Notes under the pieces: model-generated
The model's database searches: none
Seen by the model: the letters and a program-made list of their open reading frames with translations, nothing else
Told to the model about the DNA's origin: nothing
Made by a program: the position numbers and the translations under genes
Origin: Bolinopsis microptera
Taxonomy: Eukaryota > Ctenophora > Tentaculata > Lobata > Bolinopsidae
Assembly (NCBI RefSeq): GCF_026151205.1
Contig: NC_087076.1
Coordinates: 8,842,902-8,906,901 of the forward strand
Length of the DNA: 64,000 nucleotides
Direction: 5' to 3'
Shown: positions 58,863 through 64,000 of the stretch, one piece after another
Layout: each line of letters begins with the position of its first letter
Numbering within the stretch: position 1 is the first letter of the stretch

Positions 58863-61800
58863 GTATCTCTCTGAGAACTTCCAGAGAACTTCACCCTAAT
58901 TGTTAGAGACCAGGACTTGTCAGAAAGAGAGAGAGAGAGGGAGAGCTGTGACAAGCTGGAGAAGACGAAGGAGTTTAGAGTGGTTGTGGTGAGATATAAG
59001 CTGGTCCTCTGGCAGGGTTGTTAGGGAGCTGATATCTGTATTCTCTAGCTACATTGTTAAACTGTATCGGTTATGTTTAACAAGATGGGCAGTGTAGAAA
59101 TCACGTTATCATGAGAATGTTCAGCTCAGGTAACATGATAAATACATCGCTCTGGAAGTTGGAAAAGCTGTAGTCGTATAGGCTGCAAGTTGTAGGTGAA
59201 CCAGCCTCAGGGTTTTTAGTTGTATTTTTAGGTCGGACACAATAATGCCTAATACAATATGCAGGTTGAATATAAATGCTTTTGATGGTGTTATAATGGA
59301 CTCGGCCTGACGCTATTTCAACCTTTTGTCAGACTCTAGAAGGTGTCATTTCATTCTGTTTAAGCTCAAGCAGCTCAGTTGGGTGATATCTAATCCTAGA
59401 GCTTGTTCATTAAACCATTGATCTCGGTGAGTGACTTTCCATCAAAAATACGATTTATCATTATTATTGCCAGAGCACAGATCCTTTCAACCGTGTCAGA
59501 TATGATCGTAAAAGCAGGTGACTCTCAGTATTGCTTGGCGATATATCTTATTAAGAGAAATTGAAAGCCATTTCCATTTGATACAATCCATTAGATTATA
59601 TACCTTAACTGTGCCTTCTTCCACTCACTATCTGAGCCGTCAATTCTCGACAGCCGAGATTTGATCGTTAACTCTCTCTCCCACTCTCTCTATCTCTGTC
59701 TGACAAGAATATATTCCCAATTCCCATGATCTTTATATCCAGGTCAAATAACTTAAATAGCTCCTGCATAACTGGTAATAATTCTAAAAGAATTTAAATC
59801 TATCTTGCTAATGGGTCAGCTGTCCCGTAGAAGTAACATCTTCCCATTTACTAAAGTTCATTTACCGGTGCGGCAAAATATTCCAGCAACCAATGAGTGG
59901 CCGGCTGTTCGTGCACGTGCAAATAAGAACCAATCAGCGACCAGCGTGGGGTTGCCCTCACAATGAGGGGCATTAAATGTGCAGAAACATGTTTCTTTAC
60001 CATTACAGAGTGAAAGCAGCCCCCGCCATCCACATTCCTTTCAGAAAGAGGATATTTTTAGAAAGCAAAATCAAGATTGATTATAATATACGGTGATGGA
60101 AGAAGCATGTATAATTTGCGAAGTCCCTGAAAGACCACTTTATTTAAAATTGAAATCCTCCAAGTAGAGTAGCGTCGAAGACAATCGTTACAGAACGCCA
60201 GGGTGGTCACATGGTCCATCATTGCAAAAATCAACACGATCACGGTAAATAATTTAGGATCTGTTGAGCAAAATAAATTCTTGGAATATTCTTAGTATTT
60301 ATAATGACGCCACTCTGGTCCCTGCCTACGTTCTACCACTTTTCTTCCTAGATTGCTCTGACTTCTCTGAGGGGCGTGTCTTGCTGTGTGTGCTGTGTCT
60401 GTTGATCTACTGTAAAAGTGTAAACAATACCAGGATAATAGCTTCCAATTGTAAACAACGAACTTGTGACGACTGTCGAGTGTCGCTGCTACAAATATTA
60501 CAAATCTAGCGACCAATAATTATTTATCACATACCAGAGTAGCCGTTAAAGAAGAATTTGTTTTAATGAAAACTTACTTACTCCATAAATTTGAGTTTCT
60601 CGGTTGACCTTAGAATGAGTGAGATTTCCTGAACTGTGAATTTTACAAAATACTCCACATATTTTATTCATGGATGAAGTAATATTCATAAGTTCATAAT
60701 CCATTGTGTTTCGTTATCTGAATTTATCTCAATTGTCCTTGCAATTACTTCCCAAAATCCCACAATGAAAAATTAGTGCAGCGTTCACCTTGCAGGGCTT
60801 CATTGACAAGTTACATCGTCCCAAAATACCCAAATATGAATAACTAGATTTTCACAAGAGTAAATTAATCTTGAGTTACCTTTAGATAAGTAACTGCCAT
60901 TCTGTAACTGTCTCTGTCAAAATTCAATCACAGAGTTGTATGAATATTTGATTTTTACGCCCACCAATTTAATCATTTTGATATTATACCACTTAACTAC
61001 TTGAGTAAAATCAGCTCCATTTGTCAGAATACAACGAAGGTGCCTAGAAGCAAGTATCACTATCTCCCCAAGTACATCTCATCTTCACCCCACCTTCCAC
61101 CTGCCCCTCTCCCCGGAGACTGTCACCACATCCCACCATCAAGTATCCTCCAGTGACCGTACATATCACCTCCAGGTGCCGTGAGTGTCACCGGGTCCCA
61201 CCAGCAAGTATTTCCTAACTCCTTCGTCATGCTCGCATCTGAAACTTCACATTCATACTTGATTCTCCCACACTGAGGTGGAAATTAGACTGAATGGAAC
61301 TGGAAGAGAACGACGTTAGACCGTACGTCTCACTCTTTATTTCATGTGCTAAGCACGACCAGGACTCTGTTTTACACTCCGGTGATAAAGATTACTGTAA
61401 AAAGTTGACCAGACATCAATGGTTTTAGTACCTGTTACCTCAACCCTATCATACCCTCAATCCAGCTTATTTTCATTGTGGCAAGATTAATTCTCCAACA
61501 TATTTGTATCGCCACAAAATCACAAGAATTTCACTATGTTACTGTAAGACCAATCCTAACTGTAACAGAAAGTATTGAATCTCCGAGAGACCGCTGTGTG
61601 GTAAACTTGCCCTTATCATTCGTCAACAAGTTTAGTTGTAAGACTTGCGGTTGGTTAACGGTCCAGCTAGATGATATCAACAACTCTTCTGACATGTTTT
61701 ATCCGCCGAATATCCACGGCATAAAGCATAAATATAGATCTTTACTGTTCTGTCTCGCCCAGAACGGTACATTTCGAATCATCGGACCATGCATCATCAG

Positions 61801-64000
61801 ATAATAAGGAATGTATAGAATGATGTTTAAATACCATGGGTAGAATTATCAGTGTCTCTATCTTATGTATCGATGATGGGTCAAACACCCGAATCTCAGT
61901 CTATCTCCGATCACATCCTCATATCTTCCTGTCAATATCACACATTCACTGTCATTATCACACATTCACTCTTATTATCACACATTCAGGGCAGACACCA
62001 GACGCTTTGCTGCATCATCACACCCTTGAAATTGTATCCCTCTCTCGATTATACGTTAAAACAATTTCCTGATCACACCGTTACTAGTAATCTCTTATGT
62101 TGGCAGCAAGTTGACTGTATGCTAATGTATGCTAATGTATTCTGATATTCATATATGTTAGAATAATATTCATTAGCCTCTATCACAGCACTGCGTATAA
62201 TAGTGTAGTGCCATCCTAGAGATGCACAATGTGTACAGAACATACTATTTTCAGTGTACACTTTCCGTGCTGGTAGTACGAGATTTACTCTAAATGTGCT
62301 GTGAGAGAGAGCGAGAGAGAGAGAGAGAAGAATTATTAATTTGACAAAATTTCAATTAATCTCAATTAACACGGTTTCCAAATACATTGATACTCTTTTT
62401 CCGGGGGTATCAGGACAGCATACCAAAGGTGCTTCAGCTTGAGGGTTGAATGTTTTTGTCGTTAGACATTGGTGACAGAATAATTTGATGGCGTTGAGGC
62501 GCGAACTTTTAATTAAGAAGACAAATTCAATACAATGTGTTATGTGTTGGTGGATTTCAGACAGGGCAACAATGATATTCAAATTTGATGAAATTTGGTG
62601 AATTCTTTGAGTCTATGAAGTATTGAAACGCCCTATCATACATTATGTGATGACTTAGAATTGTAATAACATTACATTCAAATTAGAAAATATGCATCAA
62701 GAACCTTCCCACGAAAATCAATTATGTAATTAAGGAATTTTCTGAATAAAGGCTTAAATGTAGAAAATAGAGAAATGAACGCCCAGTGACATAACAATTA
62801 TTTTACATTATAGTTAACTCTACAAAGGCGGCCACCAACGAATCATAAGCCGAGCATGTCTTGGAGTTCATGTTTACGCCTAGCATGTACACTTGCAGAT
62901 TTAAGTACTGAAGCATGCTGTTGAATAATATGCTATTATTATGTCGAATTCATTACATTTCATCGTCCGGAATATTTTTATTGGTGATTTAAATATTATT
63001 ATGTTCTTTTAACAGAAAACATCCGAGTGAGTGTCCAACATTGGATTCATTCGTGAAACGTCTGTGTCATGCAAGTTAGGAATTTTAGATGAAATAATGT
63101 TTATTTTAGGCATTATGGAATTATAATTAAGTAGGTACTGTCAGTTTCACTACTCATAATAAGCTTTGGGTAAAATTTGGAATTTTGTCAAAGTTTTTGA
63201 AGATTAACAAATAATTCCAAACAGTAAACACACCTCGAAATGACGATAATGCGCAAACTTTTGAATATTTGAGGAGTTGTTCAGTCCAATGTTATGGTAT
63301 GTCCCAGATAATTTTACCACATAATATTACTCTGCAGCCCCTGAACGATCAAAGGTGTCAAGAGCCCACTAGCCCTCCAAATTAATAATCTTGCTCCGAC
63401 CCCAAAAACATTGTTAAGAACATTTACAGGACCACACGGAGGTGCACCTTCCTGGATTAACCAATCAGAACGTCTTATTATCATCACGTGACCAGATCCA
63501 GCCAATGGCAGCCAAGTAATTGCAGTAAAGAGATTCAGTAAAGTATCCAATAAGTTGCACCGCACATTGTTCCTAGATCAGGAAATGAGTTTATCACAGT
63601 GTTTCACTAAAGTGCACGTGCAGCTCTTCTAGCGCACGTGCGACAAGAAATGGGGCCTGCTTCCTGGGGACCGCGAACAATGTGACTGATATTGTTTCCA
63701 TGATACTTCAAGTACTTCAACTAATTGCTACTTTGTTCGTACTCATCTGAACAATGGCTCATCAATAACTTATAAAGTATCATGAGTGTTCTATACGTAA
63801 CAGTTTGAACCCAACAAAAAGCCTCTTCGCCTTATATATTTCCTTTAACAGTCCGTATCTTGAATTACCCGAAATGTTAATACAGTCTACTACAAGAATC
63901 CATATCCTACCACCGTAATCACAAGCTAACAAGAATATCCCCAAAAAACACGAGATACCAGTCTGTAAGTGCCCGTAAGTCTGAGAGTCAATGTTGTGCC
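58863..64000. other. Non-coding as far as can be seen; CCAAT/CACGTG motifs
   Basis: No supported exon. Contains about three copies of a 19-bp repeat (TATCACACATTCACTGTCAT-like) at 61935-61990, a GA run near 62306-62330, and CCAAT plus CACGTG motifs at 59885-59935 and 63460-63640. It may be plexin intron or lie beyond the gene. Confidence 0.4.
63460..63512. promoter_or_regulatory. CCAATCAGA / TCACGTGACC / CCAAT module
   Basis: CCAATCAGA near 63462-63470, TCACGTGA at 63484-63491 and CCAATGG near 63502-63508 within about 50 bases; two CACGTG cores follow near 63616 and 63636. It is the clearest copy of the module seen across the right half. Confidence 0.45.

Noticed and set aside
58748-58954. 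Minus-strand Arg-Glu repeat protein
   Set aside because: It is a translation of the CT microsatellite.

Overview
The window is animal nuclear DNA: AT-rich, intron-bearing and full of transposons. Three genes belong to families that identify a metazoan: a CDC34/UBE2R ubiquitin-conjugating enzyme, a UBALD (UBA-like) protein and a plexin. I cannot name the species. The retroelement types and the intronless, divergent 7TM gene would fit a marine invertebrate, possibly a non-bilaterian, but that is inference.

Left part (1-23 kb). The last two coding exons of an unidentified plus-strand gene end at 691. They converge tail to tail on a complete six-exon CDC34/UBE2R gene (minus strand, 1942-18327, 230 residues, active-site Cys93). 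None of its short exons stands out as an open reading frame; I assembled it from splice sites and matching phases. Its 12.4-kb intron holds a roughly 74-copy 12-bp minisatellite, a TA-flanked element with ten copies of a 16-bp motif, two TTAA-flanked elements that share one target site, and an element with G-tract ends. A UBALD gene (minus strand, 19340-19657) lies upstream of CDC34. A hAT-like MITE with a perfect 8-bp target-site duplication lies at 21623-22436.

Middle (23-32.5 kb). Two different non-LTR retrotransposons sit head to tail on the minus strand. Element A (CR1/L2-like) has an ORF1 that joins an AlkB-like 2-oxoglutarate/Fe(II) dioxygenase domain to an SGNH esterase domain. Its ORF2 starts with a PHD finger, overlaps ORF1 by an ATGA stop-start, and has lost its endonuclease through an internal deletion. 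Element B is one long frame: PHD finger, divergent reverse transcriptase, Cys/His knuckle and a probable restriction-like endonuclease. Its PHD-bearing N-terminal 212 codons contain no ATG. Inverted copies of a GC-rich repeat flank the block, and the right flank carries three tight hairpins with 3-nt loops.

Right part (32.5-64 kb). About 16 kb without a recognisable gene is marked by repeated CCAAT boxes and TCACGTGA palindromes. The first five coding exons of a plexin follow (plus strand, 49129-54138: signal peptide and most of a Sema domain). The plexin continues beyond what I could find. A seven-transmembrane receptor gene on the opposite strand is nested in its fourth intron. From 54.2 to 64 kb I see no supportable exon.

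The host genes touch protein ubiquitination (CDC34, perhaps UBALD) and cell guidance signalling (plexin). They look like neighbours, not a pathway. The most unusual content is the retrotransposon pair and the set of iterated-motif, foldback-like elements inside the CDC34 intron.
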